Positions 1-11,975 of a stretch of 64,000 bases of DNA are shown one piece after another. The position numbers and the translations under genes were made by a program. Below the pieces are notes generated by a model, which was given only the letters and a program-made list of their open reading frames with translations, had not been told where the DNA came from and did not search any database. Within the stretch, counting starts at the first letter, position 1. Every line of letters starts with the position of its first letter. The DNA is from Cristatella mucedo (Eukaryota; Bryozoa; Phylactolaemata; Cristatellidae): positions 4,169,501 to 4,233,500 of the forward strand of contig WPIO01000003.1 of NCBI GenBank assembly GCA_009760855.2. Reading direction: 5' to 3'.

Positions 1-181
1 CGGCCTCAAGCTTCGCTCGCGCCTGCCGTCGCTTGAGGATGCGATGATACTGCTTTGCGTTCACGTACAGCGGCTCCTCCTCGACCATTTCCTGTCCGGC
101 GCCACCGCCTCCCACGGGCAGTGCGATGCGTGCCACCGAGGCGGGCATGGAAGCCTGTGCAGAACTCGGACTTTGCACGAC
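1..181 (-). CDS. NFYA: NF-YA exon 5 (core subunit-interaction helix, cut by window edge)
   Basis: Acceptor TCTGCACAG at 182-190, read on the minus strand, then codons for VVQSPSSAQ, a short linker ARIALPVGGGG and EEEPLYVNAKQYHRILKRR. This is residues 163-222 of the model. The YVNAKQYHRI block is nearly invariant in NF-YA from yeast to animals. An in-frame TAA just upstream at about 219-221 rules out a longer exon in this frame. The exon continues past base 1. Confidence 0.95.
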
Positions 182-3100
182 CTGTGCAGAGACGAGAGAT
201 GCTGCTGCACCGGTGATCGCTTACGATCCTGCCTCCACCCACGTGCACGCACAACCAGAATGGGCCGCAAACATGCACACACACTCTCTCTCTCTTTCTC
301 TCGCAAGCAAACATTGCTCATTTCTCTCCACGAAGCTCGAAAGCGTGCAGTGAAGTTATAGCCCAGGGATCAGGCGCTTGCCATTCACTGCCCAGGTCGT
401 GGGCTCGAGTCGTGCAGCAGACAGCCCCGTATATCGCCAGCCGCAAGAGGGATGATGGCCGCCAAGGCTTTTCTGCAGCTATATAAACGAGGCTGTTGGC
501 TCAGCTGACATTTACAGCCGTTGAAGGTCGATGAAGGCAGCAAGCGGACTCGCCCACAGCATCGTACGCGGGCACAGCGGAACCAAGCAGCGCGCAGCAG
601 ATTTGCATCGATTGCCTGCAAAGCTGTGCTTGCGAGCTTGCCCGCGCCCCAGCTTCGAACGCTTCGCAGGGAAAAGGCATGGCCACTAGAACAGCCAGAG
701 GCTGCAGCAAGCACTGGCCAGCAGTCGGGCAACGAGCCGACAGCCAATGCAACGCAGGACTCGGCAGACTTCGAGCTCAGGGTGGAGTCACATGATCGGC
801 GCGATCATCGTGGAGTCACATGAGTCGGCGAGCCCCATGCTTCCCGAAGCGAATGCAGATCATTTCAAGGCAAAATACGTACGACCACGAAACCGCCTTG
901 CTGACCACCGGCCGTGCCCAGTAGACCCTGACCAAGCAGCTGCTGCGTCATGTTGGCAGGCAGCTGGATGATGCTGGCGCCTACAAATAATGCAAGCGAA
1001 TACGACGACCCGTGAGCTGAGGAACACAGATGTGCCACGCCCCTGCCAATTGGTGCCAGTGCAGCCGTAGCAAAGACAATGACAAAAAACAAACGGTCAG
1101 CAATGAAGACATGCAAGGCTGCCGACGACTGACGACCAGCTTCGCCTAATGTGCCCATTAGCCATGACGCCACGTCCGACCGATGCCAATAGCAAGGCGA
1201 AGAAGTACATTCGCCTGAAGCAGCCAACCAACGGTACCGTCACCGTCACGCAACATGAAGCCAAGCGATCCGAGACTGTCGTTGTGCGTGTGCTATGAGA
1301 CACCTTTTCACAAACATACTGTCATATACTGCTGCACGCTCTGCAGTGTCTTCATTATGAAAACACCTGCACACTCGACCGAATGGGGTACCAGTGTCAA
1401 TATAAGGAGCCTTAAGGCACCGTGGAAGAATCTTATTTCCGCTGTACTCCAAGCATATACCTTATTAATTAGGCTCGCTGAGCCCTTGGAGCCAATGGAA
1501 TAACTCAGTACATAATCAAGTCGTGAAGAACGTCGGCAGCGCAGTTGCGCCACCCCGATCGTTTTTCCGATGGGAGCAGAGCCAGGCCTTGACGAATTGG
1601 TAGTGGCTTTTCATTTCATTAGTATCATGTGTCCTGCCTCAGACGGTTGACTAATTTTAGCCCTCACAGCACAGTAACAGGAGGCTTAACATTTCGGCCA
1701 GCAGCAGAAGCAGCTGAAAACACCAGGGCTTAATACAGTGCTAGAGGGGAGGGCATTCATCCCCCCTACCGTAGGGGGGCCAGCGACCTGGCCCGCCCCT
1801 TATTCTTATGGCCCTGCCCCTGTCACTAACATGTGATGTGTGTTAATTCCACTTAATGAGCAACTGCCGAATTAATGTCGAATAAACACTATTTGTTTTG
1901 ATTTTGCACCGATTTTCATTAATTGCAGGACTACAGTACACCTATTAGGCCTTAAATATAAATAGATCTACTGTAAGTTTACCGACCAGCACACCAAGGC
2001 TGCACATACGAAGCAGTAGAAGAATCCTTTTAATGCTCGTATATGGGTTAACAAAAATAATATAATACATCTAATACAGCGCCTTCAGAGAACTCAATCT
2101 CTTTCTAGGCACTTTACATTTGCTGCAAAGGAAGCACGATAGAATGGTTTGTGGTAGCATGATCAATAAACAACAAGAATAGCATGGTTAGGGGTGACAC
2201 GCACAGGGTCAGCATGCAAGTATTGTTAGTGGCAGCATGCACAATATCAGCATGCATAAACACGTAAAGAACATATCACAAGGACCTACTAAATGCAGTG
2301 ATAAATAGATGCGTTTTGAGCTTCTTTTAAATGTCATAAGTCAGGAGATGTCGTGATGCAAGTCGGAAGTGAGTTCCAAGCTTTGAAAGCATACGAAGTA
2401 AAGGCACGGTCTCCAAAGGATTTGAGGTTCGTACGAAGTATAGGTAAACGATTTTTTCAGCGGTCCTGGACTGCTACTTCTATGCTACTCACTACCTCAA
2501 CTGCTCTCCTGACTCTGCTTCCCACTTTCTCTTTGTTGCTTGAGACGAAGTCTGTTGGCTACCGAATGCGTACCGAAAGCCGCTTTGGCTGTGAGTGCGC
2601 TATACAAAACTCTCCTGCGTAACACCCACATGGTCTTTATGACTTTGTGGAGTTACAGACGAAGATACATTACATTACATTAACACACACTGACAACTCC
2701 TACCTTGTAGCTGCTGACTGCCAGCATCGCCGGCGGCTGCATGCTGCTGATATATGACAGTTTGGCCATCGTTGGTTTGCAACAGCTGGCCTTGGCCAGG
2801 GGCCTGCTGAATTATAATCTATGGGAAATGACAGCAAAAATTTAGGATGTTATTCTGACCACATTGTACAGTAAAAACGTGTTGTACATACTAGTTCAAG
2901 TGCGCAGCTTCATCAAGCAAGTCAATCAACTGGGTGTATTTACACAACACTAATGACAACATAGGTCCTCTAATTTCAGAGGTTGCAGACTCCAGATACA
3001 AATCATTTATTTTCCCAAGTAGATGTGATATGCCTCTTTGGGAAGTTAAACCAAGATCAATCTAGTTGATGGGCCATTAATCAACTCCTAAGACTAACAA

Positions 3101-6100
3101 AGCCTCATGTGAGTTTGTCAAAAGTGAATGCCAATCAAAAGCCAAAGCATGCCAGAAAGAAAGCCAATGGAGCACGAGTAATCATCCAACTTACGCTTAG
3201 ACACCACAACCCCATTTATGAGCTTCAGTTAAAAAAAGTGCTAACTGGCAAGATCATCAAAGATATTCAAAGAACAAAACGGTCATTGGAGTGAAGAATA
3301 TGGCCAAAAGGGTGGTCAACAAATCTAGGAGGTTCATTCATGTACCTTTTCTGCTGAAAGAGCTCCGGTGGCTCCTGGACGATCAACAGATGCAATACAA
3401 AATTCTTACTCCAACCAACATCGCCTGCCATTGCTTGGCTCCGTCACACCAAGCTAAACTGCTCCACCGGCTTTCTCATGCCCTCAGATCGCCGTGAGGC
3501 AGTAAATTAGCCGTTCCATTTCTTTTGTTTAAAGACCGTTGGCGATAGAAGCTTTTGCTCTGCAGGTCCTAGATTGTGGAACTCGCTAGCACAATTCTTA
3601 TGCAACGATGGCTCCCCTACTGCTGCCGATTGTGGCACATTCTTTCTAACCGTCTTCTGCTGCTACTTCCATACTACTGACTTCCTCAACTGCCCTCCTG
3701 ACTCAGCTATGCTTCTTAGTTTCTTTTGGTTGCGTGAGATAAAGACTGTTGGCAACCGAATGAGTACCGAAGGCAGCTTAGGCTTTGAGTGAGCTAAAGA
3801 GAATCCTCGGTTTTGGTCCTCGTGGCTTAGCAGACTTCAGATGGAGTGTTAAAATTGTACTAGCTGCAGTGGTAACCAAACCGTCAACTCGTGTACCTGA
3901 GTGAAATTTTGGAAGTGGCTTTTGTGTTGCCAATAGTGAATATTGCTTTGCACTCTACATCCCAATGGAATCCTGAATACAATATAACTTAATGGGGAAA
4001 GGCAAGAAAATACTTACGTATCTACACATAACAAAGTTATGATCTCTTCATAATATTCGAATCGTATCCCAATATCCCAACTTGTTGAACCTTGGTAGAT
4101 CGAGGTACATTCGCAAAGCTTGTTGAGGTATATGCTTGGGACTATTAAACAGCGTGATTTTCAGTGTAGCTCATTACGGTCGACTGCTTATAAGAATATG
4201 CTCAGGCCGGCAAATAGGCATTATTTTATGCTGAGTATTCCGATATGCAGAGTGAGACTTGATTTGCAAAAAGTCGGGCGAAGAACTGCTATTCTCATAA
4301 GTGGAGTCTTCCTATATTCGACATTCTTATACGCAGAGTCGGCTCTTCCTACTAAATTCCAAAACTCGGCCAATACTTTGCACATCACAGTGAAATTTGA
4401 AATGCTTTGCAGTATAGTATACACGAGTTCAGCTTTGCTTCTATAAAATAGGGCTAGAATTATTTCTGATTTCGGTCAGATAGGTTTTGCTATACATGGC
4501 ATCAAAAGTCTCGGAGCTTTATTTTCTACTATCATGGACAGTGGCTTGGAGAATTTCAGCCCGAGTCCTACGAAAGACCCTGCCAACCATATTGGTAGGG
4601 TTTACCCGTGGACATGAGTGCATGTCACTGACCTAAATAATATTGAATAAGGTAAGTAGGCCAAGATACAACCATATATTACTAAGCGACAGATAGATAC
4701 TGTCAGTCCTGGTAGTCCTTTTGGGTAGCAAACTTACCTGCACTTGCATAATGTGAAGTATCTCGGCCACAATAAAAATAAAACAGACAGTTAATAAGAC
4801 CAAACTCCTACCTGTGGCTGCCCACCAGCATGTTGAGGAGCAGCCGTCAACAGTTGTATCTGCTGGTAAGATTGATGCCCTTGGCCTTGTAGAACTGGGG
4901 ATTGGACAGTCAGGTATTGCTGACCAAGCAGCTGACCTTGGCCAGGTGATATCTGTATGATCTGGCAATATTAAATTAACCAACAGGTAACATGTATTCC
5001 TAATGCTGTACATTGGTATGCAGGTAATTACCATGCCAGTTTTGGGTGAAGACTACCATCTGAGCATTGTAAAAGTAACTAAAAAGAGATTTATTTCTAT
5101 TCGGGTGATATACAAATGTTCTATTACTGTTATAGTTTTAAGACAGTCAAAAGCAAAAGAGCTACCGATGTCAATCTTGATCAAATATCCCTATGTAACT
5201 GCATACTGTCAACTCCTATTCCTATGTAACTGCATGCTGTCAACTCCTAGTACTACCAAATGTTGTACATCTGACAGCATGCGGGTATCATTCTCTGGGC
5301 AGTAAGTAAGTCTTTCTTTTGGAATCAAATTGCCACGTGAATAGCACATCCTCAAGACCCTTAACGTCGATCACTTCCAAAAAGTAGCATTCTCACCCCT
5401 TCTGCTCAAGCGTCCACCCATGGCGTTTGGAAATTGGGCAAACAGCCGGACGCATTGCTGACAAGAAAATGGCATTCCCTTTTCTGCTGGAATGCTGATA
5501 CAACACGATGCTAGCCAATGTTCTGGGTAGGTTTGCTCCTCGGACTAAGAGCCTATGACCTCATCCAGATGCTCAAGAAATCACTGCAACCGTCAATAAG
5601 CAACGACTACCAAGCTTAAAAATAGCAACACACGATCAGGTCTGACTGACCATCAACAAGCACATAAAGACTACTACAGGTCATGCCAATCAATCCTAGA
5701 TAGGACCAAGTTGTCTATCGACTAGCACATGAAGAGTATCGCAGGTCATACTAACCCATCCTAGATAAGGATAAGTGTAGCTTGTATTTATATATAGTTA
5801 AATAGTTGCACAATCCATAGATGTTTATGTAGTCTATCAACCAGCTCCTTAACCACACCCAAGTCGGCGCTTTAACAGCGATCCATGCTTAAATCTAACC
5901 GATCGCTTCTCTATATTCTTAGCCAGCAAAGTCAATTAAATAAACAAGTCCATCCTCCATTCCACCTTCAAGCTTGCCCCTGCAGCCCTCATCTCGAAGG
6001 TCATCTCCCAATCTAAGAAGACTATTGGCCGTCAAGACCCTGCAACTACCATTCTCCTTCTGAGATGCCAAGATCTACTGCTGTCCAGCATAAAAAAAAA

Positions 6101-6861
6101 ATGTCCACATGTTCAATGCCAGCATCTTTCTATGAGGTTATTGTCAGTCAACATATATGAGAGTCGATACTACACCAAGGAGCTTCAGCAAGTTTCACCA
6201 GATTCCTTATTGTCGTATCTAACCATGTTATGCTTGCTGCATTAAATGACATGCTATCACTAACCATTCGAGCATGCTTCCTTTACAACATATGTAAAGT
6301 GCCTAGGAAGAGATTAAGTTATCTGACAGTGCTTTACAAATGTAATTATTATTATGACAGTGAGATAGTTCAGAGAATAGACGTAACCGAAAATAATAAC
6401 CACGGGTACATGACATGCAGATTATAATGCTTAAACATATATGGAAAAGCATATAAGCACCATTCTTAAACCAACATGCAAAAGCATTTAATAAAACACG
6501 GGCCATTGGTTAGTAGTACTCTTGGCTACTAAGATGCACTGAATCATGCACAGGAAAGCATGAAAAGCACACAGAAAAAACACAGTTCGCTGAGGCTCAT
6601 GGAAAGCTCATCGGAATTGATGGTCTTCAGTTGACACTTCAACGATGGGAGGACAGAGCAGGTGGTGATGGAAGTCCGTGCAGATGGTGACGGAAGTCAG
6701 TGCAGGTAGTGACTGAAGCCAGAGGCGAGTTCTTCGATGCATACGAACTGAAAGCCTGATTATCAAATGATTTCAATATATATCAAGGAACTGCAAGAAG
6801 ACTGGGAATGCCTAGGAATGGGTGGTGCAAGAGCACACGGGAGGAGCAAGGAGATCGGATG

Positions 6862-6907
<46 letters not shown>

Positions 6908-9539
6908 TTAATAATACATTTGATATAGCACCCTCAGAGAACTCAATCTCTTTCTAGGGACATTACATTTGCTGCAAAGGAAGCACGATCAAATGGCTTG
7001 TGGTAAGACGCATGCTCAATAAACAATAAGAATAACATGGTTAGGAGTGACACAGGGTCAGCATGCTAGCATTGTTAGTGGCAGCATGCACAGTGTCAGC
7101 CCACATAAGCACGTACAGGACGAATCACAGGGACCCAATAAATAGATGCGTTTTAAATTTCTTTTGCATGTGGTCAAGTCAGGAGATGTCGTGCTGCAAG
7201 TCGGAAGTGAGTTCCAGGCTTTGGGAGCATACAAACTAAAGGCACGTTCTCCAAAACATTTGATGTTTGTATGAGGGATAGGTAAACGATTAGATTCCGA
7301 AAAGTGGTGCTACGATGCTTAGCCTGGTGGGGGAGTAGACCTGATAGGTAGGCTGGAGCCAAAGAATGAAGGAACCTAAAACTGAGTGACAGTACCTTGA
7401 AGTCGATTCGTTGCTTGACTCAGAGCCAGTGCAGGTCGGCGAGAAGCGGTATGATGAGGCAACTGTGCTGCTCACGACAGACAAGTCTAGCTGCAGGTTT
7501 TGCACCAGCTTTAAGCGCCTGATTGCATAGGCCGGTAGACCGAAAAGCAGCGAGTTGCAGAAGTCAAGATGGGATGTCACAAATGAATGGACCAATTTAG
7601 ATTGTGTACCCTTTCTAAACAACCCCAAATTTTAGCAACGTTATGTAGCTGAAAGTAGGCAGACTTGACTGTGGAGCTGATGTGTCTAATGGGAGGTCAC
7701 TTTGGAACATGAGAGCTAGATTTCGTGCAGATTCAAGAGAAAATATGCTGGCAGAGCCGATTGTGAGCGTTAACCTTTCCAATTTCTGAATCGCACTTAG
7801 TTTACCCATAGCTAGTAAGTTGATTTTATCCTCATTTAATTGACAGACGATAGAACCAGTGTTGGAAGTATGTTATTAAGTAAATAATCAAGGATCAACA
7901 GGAAGAAATAGTTGTGAATGCACGACTTTTTCATCTAATGATGTTGCTCAGCTGGCCGTGATTCCATAGTCCGAGGGCTCAAGAAAGACTTTAACCCTCT
8001 CTCGGGTGACCGACTATGTACTGAAGTGCGTGCCGAATGAGTGCCTACTGGATGGAATGCCTCTTTAGCATCACCCTACGCTTCGAGTGCACTGCACGAC
8101 AAGCCTGTTTGCTGAATTCAAACCTCATAGAGAATCTATTAACTGACTTTGGGTAGGCTATCGCCAGCAAATAAAGCGACCTTTAGACCACACGGAGGAT
8201 CTTTAAGTCAGTTCGATGCTTGATAGGGGGCCAGTGAAGCTCAGGCAGAAGTGATGAGATTTGGAAGCTACACCATTGACGACAGACCAGACAAGCAGCT
8301 GAGTTGTGCATTAGTTGCAGACGATTAAAAGCAATAGCTGAAAGTCCTTTATACAGGAAATTGCATTTATCTATATGCAATGTGATAAAGGTATAAACTA
8401 GTTTGGCTGTTAAACTCTTCTCTAAACAAAGCTTAATTTTGGCCTGAGAGAAAATGTTACTCAGCTAAAGGTGGGCAGACTTGACTGTGGAGGCATTGTG
8501 CTCATCCAGAGACAAGTCGTGAACTATAAAAACGAATGGACTACTGTAACTCGTTACTTGTAGCTAATGCTTTCGGTGCAATACAACACGCACAATTGGT
8601 AAACAAAAAACTTAGCAGCTAGGCTTATCTCCCGTAAAATTCTCGCACCACTATCTACGCTGGCTGCCCATCAAGCAGAGCATAGACTTCGAGGCTTTGT
8701 CACTCACCTTTAGATTCCTCCAATCTCTTGCTCCTGCCAAGCTAATATAAATTACTTCCAAATCAGGCCTCCCCTTTGAAACACACCAATCTTCTGAATC
8801 TGATCGTTAGATTGACCCTTAAAGAAATTCAAATCCCCTGGAGACCGTGACTTCAGTTACTAGTTCACAAAGCCTGGTATGCTTTATCGACTGACATTAT
8901 GCCATCTCCTGATTGATGACATCAAAAAGAAGCTAACCACATCAAGCAGTATCATACAGCCTTTGCACTGCTAACTGTCATTTGTGTGCCTGTGTGTTCT
9001 GATAATGCGCATGTTACGACTAACCAATTGATATGCTTCCTTTCCAGCATATGCTAAGAGCCTACATAAAAATTTGGTTCTCTCGGGTTGCTACATACAC
9101 TCGTTACTCTTCTTATTACTAACAAAAAGTCATTTAGTCTACTTGAAACACTTTACAAATGTTCTATATATGACATAATCCGTACGAAAGGGGCAGGGGT
9201 AATTTTATACTTCAGCTCTACAAGTTCAATAGCATCATTGAGAAAGGTTACATACAGGTAGCAAACCTTAAAATATAAGTCATTCACTTTACACGCCTTG
9301 CTGAAACTCGAAACTTGGAAACAATGACCAGGCGAGTATGCAAAGAAGTAAGACCCTCTCTCTTCCCGAGCAGATGTCTGACAGTCACGAAGAGTAGCGT
9401 CATACCTGAGGTTGGCTTCCTGAAGGCTGAGCCTGAATTATAATTGGCTGAGCTTGTTGAATGCCGCCCGAGTTACCAGAACCGTCGCCTTCTGATCCAT
9501 TTGTCTGGCCTCCTTGAAACTGGTCCATACAGCTTTCCT
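1..9539 (-). CDS. NFYA: NF-YA, nuclear transcription factor Y subunit alpha (5' part, five exons)
   Basis: NF-YA joins the NF-YB/NF-YC histone-fold dimer in the nucleus and binds the CCAAT box. Exons in coding order are 9539-9406 (ATG at 9528-9526), 4961-4812, 2818-2704, 980-883 and 181-1. They sum to 667 coding bases (222 codons) with matching phases (0, 0, 1, 0) and AG/GT borders. Visible blocks are an MDQF start (vertebrate NF-YA starts MEQY), repeated Gln-rich segments such as IIIQQAPGQGQLL and GQTVIYQQ, then EEEPLYVNAKQYHRILKRR, the hallmark of the NF-YA subunit-interaction helix. The frame runs off base 1 just after KLEA, so the linker and DNA-binding helix are outside the window. The 5'UTR and promoter are probably near 16.7 kb, divergent from the SERGEF-like gene. 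Family identity is very secure; the exon set is inferred by eye. Confidence 0.93.
182..882 (-). other. NF-YA intron 4
   Basis: 701 bp. It contains a plus-oriented tRNA-derived SINE (360-508) and a short CT-rich stretch near 283-302. Nothing else is recognised. Confidence 0.85.
360..508 (+). repeat. tRNA-derived SINE copy
   Basis: B-box-like GGTCGTGGGCTCGAGTCG at 397-414, then a body with CCGCAAGAGGGATGATGGCC, a CTTTTCTGCAGCTATATAAACG-like segment and GAGGCTGTT near the 3' end, as in the other copies. Confidence 0.75.
883..980 (-). CDS. NFYA: NF-YA exon 4
   Basis: 98 bp, entering in phase 1 and leaving in phase 0, with acceptor TTTGTAG and donor GTACGT. It encodes GASIIQLPANMTQQLLGQG and a Gly/Gln-rich tail, matching the short hydrophobic/Gln segment that precedes the core domain in vertebrate NF-YA. 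Confidence 0.85.
2050..2457 (-). mobile_element. CR1/L2-type LINE 3'-end fragment
   Basis: Minus-strand 3' end with GAGATTGAGTTCTCTGAAGG and an ATT-rich tail, plus the family's repeated TGGTTAG/GCATGC block. Internal RT C-terminal coding is largely lost. Confidence 0.7.
2460..2665 (+). mobile_element. Second LINE family 3' end
   Basis: CTGCTACTTCTATGCTACTC, GTCTGTTGGCTACCGAATGC, GAGTGCGCTATACAAAACTC and a short ACATT repeat. The same order of blocks recurs at 3640-3830 and 32510-32720. Confidence 0.6.
2704..2818 (-). CDS. NFYA: NF-YA exon 3 (Gln-rich activation segment)
   Basis: 115 bp, phase 0 to phase 1, between acceptor CCCATAG and donor GTAGGA. It encodes IIIQQAPGQGQLLQTNDGQ then TVIYQQH. 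The IIIQQ and GQTxxYQ blocks are also present in the vertebrate Gln-rich domain. Confidence 0.92.
3290..3830 (+). mobile_element. Second LINE family, RT C-terminal part and 3' end
   Basis: In broken frames: LLKELRWLLDDQQMQYKILT (the LHWLP-xxRIxYKIL motif), a CLAPSHQAKLL segment, then GDRSFCSAGPRLWNSL, the canonical C-terminal motif of CR1/L2-like ORF2, followed by the 3' end shared with 2460-2665. Confidence 0.75.
4085..4560 (-). repeat. Unclassified interspersed repeat, copy 1
   Basis: The minus strand shares GAAATTTCACTGTGATG and GCCGAGTTTTGG with 41033-41070. TGTTGAACCTTGG and TTTTGCTATACATG recur at 31625-31860. No coding potential is evident. Confidence 0.5.
4812..4961 (-). CDS. NFYA: NF-YA exon 2 (Gln-rich activation segment)
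   Basis: 150 bp, 50 codons, phase 0 at both ends, acceptor ATTGCCAG and donor GTAGGA. It encodes IIQISPGQGQLLGQQYLTVQ followed by SPVLQGQG and QQIQLLTAAPQ. The alternating hydrophobic/Gln pattern is that of an NF-Y or Sp1-type transactivation region. Confidence 0.92.
5191..5250. repeat. 31-bp tandem duplication
   Basis: CTATGTAACTGCATACTGTC then AACTCCTATTC is repeated immediately as CTATGTAACTGCATGCTGTC then AACTCCTAG, with one substitution before the end. Confidence 0.8.
5647..5770. repeat. Diverged tandem pair (about 58 bp units)
   Basis: ACAAGCACATAAAGACTACT...CAATCCTAGATAGGA is followed by ACTAGCACATGAAGAGTATC...CCCATCCTAGATAAGGA. Confidence 0.6.
6220..6360 (+). mobile_element. CR1/L2-type LINE 3'-terminal fragment
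   Basis: CACTAACCATTCGAGCATGC, GTAAAGTGCCTAGGAAGAGA and GTGCTTTACAAATG then an ATT-rich tail. Confidence 0.7.
6864..7840 (-). mobile_element. CR1/L2-type LINE copy with (TAA)n tail
   Basis: A (TAA)n tract at 6864-6906 is the antisense of the 3' tail. Minus-strand frames give VHSFVTSHLDFCNSLLFGLP, a degenerate LHWLPIK region and LAPAYLSGLLPHQAKHRST, the ORF2 C-terminus. Frameshifts show it is dead. It is 5'-truncated. Confidence 0.85.
8165..8545 (-). mobile_element. Diverged LINE RT C-terminal fragment
   Basis: Minus-strand peptide NFLYKGLSAIAFNRLQLMHN and LLPELHWPPIKHRTDLKIL, the LHWLPIxxRxxxKIL motif with a changed residue. Confidence 0.65.
8550..9180 (+). mobile_element. Old LINE RT C-terminal fragment
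   Basis: In broken frames, LRWLPIKQSIDFEALSLTF, then a region like FGDRDF..YKAWY, then a 3' end with AACCAATTGATATGCTTCC. Confidence 0.65.
9406..9539 (-). CDS. NFYA: NF-YA exon 1 of the coding region (start codon)
   Basis: Acceptor TTTCTTGCAG, 11 bases of 5'UTR, then ATG at 9528-9526 and 41 codons ending in phase 0 before GTATGA. MDQFQGGQTNGSEGDGSGNS leads into IQQAQPIIIQAQPSG. The start matches the MEQY start of vertebrate NF-YA, and the acceptor just upstream implies at least one further 5' non-coding exon. Confidence 0.9.
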
Positions 9540-11807
9540 CTGCAAGAAAAAGACCACCTTGCAAGACGCTGGCAGCCACAGTATTAACAAGACCGTAGGA
9601 CAGCACAATTAAGCTATGCGCTTTACCATTACATGCAACACAAAAGCTGCTGCACTCTTTTATTCAAGAACATGTTCTGATCAGCACTAAATACACAGTA
9701 GCAACATGCCTGCACCATGGTGTTGTGGCCCACAACACGATGGAGCATGCCAAGCCAGAAGGCTCTATGTGCCTCTGAATCCGCATTATGTCCCAAATGT
9801 GTTCACCCACACAAAGCACGTTTAAGTTCAAGAAATGAACAAAGTAACTGCGAATGCTAGATGCACATCTACTTTGGTAGTCCTCACGTCTGACTTTCTC
9901 ATAAACTGTATCTCGACAATATATTTGTGTGCATAAGCATTGGCTTAAACTCGGTGGCTTTTTTTTTACGAACCTGGTACTATAAAGACTACGTGCAGAA
10001 ATAGGACACAACAGAATACAGCCCCATCTGCTTCGGTCGACCGAGATCTTAGCATACATATAATAGTACGATGACAATGCGAACAAGAAGCAATGAGCAA
10101 AGCCAGACTCTGAAACTCGCATATGTGAGCAGCCCCATATAACCATGCTCGTCTTCTTCTCTTTTATGCCAGTATCAGTTGACCTCTTTGCAATATTTGT
10201 CTTCCAGTCTTACAAGACCACAAGACATCTCGACCCTGTCCATACAGTTCTCCTTATGTGGTGCATCATATCAAATATTATAAGTATGCCCTTTGTAATG
10301 CATAAAACACCGGCTGCTCTGAAAGCACCTTCTGTCAACCAAGCACCTCTTGCCACGCCCAGGTATCACTGGCATAGTGCTAAACTTGTGAAGGTCCTGT
10401 GTCAGTGCCAGATGCTAAAAGTGTAGATGCAAATATCAATAATAACTACAAGTCGTGCTTACCCAAGCATGTTAACTTGTGTGCTCTTGCATGATTGTCT
10501 AAGCAAGATGCCGTGCACATCCACGGTACTGGGTTGGCTGTGTCTCAGGACTTTTCAATGTCACCACTGGGTAATAGAAACTGGGTAAACTCACCATAAA
10601 CTGGGTAAACTCATCATTAAAAGGCCCAAGTATTTCTGATGTAAAGAATCATTAAATAAGTATGCTCAGTCGACTGAAAATTAGTTTTACAAGTTACTTC
10701 CTTTGACATAGTCTTGGGCACACATTATACAAGCAGTTGCCTAAAGAAATGCTTTGAGTATCTTGATGACTATTCGGCACTGACTGCTAAAGGCAGTGAG
10801 TCATGCAGTGAATGTGTGTACGCAAAAGTCAGGTTACTTCGGCAGAACCAAACAAAGTAAGTATTTATTCAGCCGATTGCAATATTCTATTTGCATGCAA
10901 TATTTCGTCCCATATGCATGATCATATTACTATCAGAGGGCCTTACACTTTGTCAGAAGTGCCATGTGAGTAACATGTAGGCGCCTCTCAAGCAAAGTGC
11001 TCGAATCTGATTTGCAGGCTATTGGTGGCAATTGCAAAATGCCAATTGCAACATCAAAGAGTGGCGTCAATTTAAAATCTTGACCCACGGTCATCTCATA
11101 TTCTATCGTAACTCAGCTTATCAAGCCAGGTGGCACGACCCACAAATGCAGGCAGTGCATACTAGCAAATGCTGCCGAGTCATCCGAAGTTCAAATGGCT
11201 CACCCCATGACGACATTTCTAAAGCACATTAATCCCTGACCACCATGAGCTGTAAGGGTCCACGTGAAACTCAGTTCGGCACGGTCGAAAGCAGGTCTCT
11301 ATGTCAACAGGGTGCACGGCTTGGACTTAGACGGGCACTCAGAGCATCTACAGCCAGCATGCCAACAGAGCAGGAGGCCTGCTATAGTGAGGCCAAGTTA
11401 TCTTTCCGAAGCGCTTCTGCGCTTCAAACTGCATGTTGTCGCAGCACGATAAACTATGTATAGTCCTTTCACGTAAGCTCATAGTTAGCTGCTAACATTC
11501 GGTATTGCTCAGCCAGTTCCCATACCACCCTCTGCGATTCTCGAGCGATCATGCCAACGGCATGCTTGCTAACGATTTCTCAACCACTACCAGCAATTCT
11601 TTATCACTACATCGTTTCTCGATTGCAAACCGACCGTGAAGCATGGCTTACTTTCTAAAACGGCAGACAGCATGTGGGTTCTAAACTTTACAGCTTGAGC
11701 TGTGCATGGCCGGGGCCAGAAGTGAGCCATGATCTTGATTGAAAGGCACGAAAAAATATCTTGAATCTCACTACTCCCAAATGTTTAGATGTCAGCCTGA
11801 TCTTAAC

Positions 11808-11975
11808 ATCCTGGGTCTCAGCCCAGGATGTAAAGAGGTTGTGCCTCATGACACAGGTCGTGGGTTCGAGTACTGAAGTAGGCAATACTTAATTGCTTGC
11901 TGCAAGTGGGGTGATAGCCAGTAGGACTCTTTTGCTGCTATATAAATTGCTGCTGATTTAGCCAACCTTTACTCT
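11808..11975 (+). repeat. tRNA-derived SINE copy
   Basis: A-box-like CTCAGCCCAGGATGTAAAG, B-box-like GGTCGTGGGTTCGAGTAC, then CTGCAAGTGGGGTGATAGCC and a TATATAAATTGCTGCTGATT end. Confidence 0.8.

Larger units (their letters stand above)
981..2703 (-). other. NF-YA intron 3
   Basis: 1,723 bp. It holds a LINE 3'-end fragment (2050-2457) abutting a second, oppositely oriented LINE 3' end (2460-2665). The 1.0-2.0 kb part shows nothing recognisable. Confidence 0.8.
2819..4811 (-). other. NF-YA intron 2
   Basis: 1,993 bp. It carries a plus-oriented LINE RT C-terminal fragment (3290-3830) and a minus-oriented copy of an unclassified repeat (about 4085-4560). Confidence 0.8.
4962..9405 (-). other. 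NF-YA intron 1 of the coding region
   Basis: 4,444 bp. It holds a 31-bp tandem duplication (5191-5250), a diverged pair of ~58-bp units (5647-5770), a LINE 3' end (6220-6360), a (TAA)n tract with a LINE copy (6864-7840) and two facing LINE remnants (8165-9180). No further exon was found. Confidence 0.75.

Noticed and set aside
44-361. Plus-strand frame of 105 codons
   Set aside because: It is the antisense shadow of the NF-YA core exon and adjacent intron.
385-747. 120-codon minus-strand frame
   Set aside because: It overlaps a SINE within an NF-YA intron and shows no protein similarity or splice context.
4633-5034. 133-codon minus-strand frame over NF-YA exon 2
   Set aside because: It is a different frame from the Gln-rich NF-YA exon, which has the correct splice sites and family similarity.
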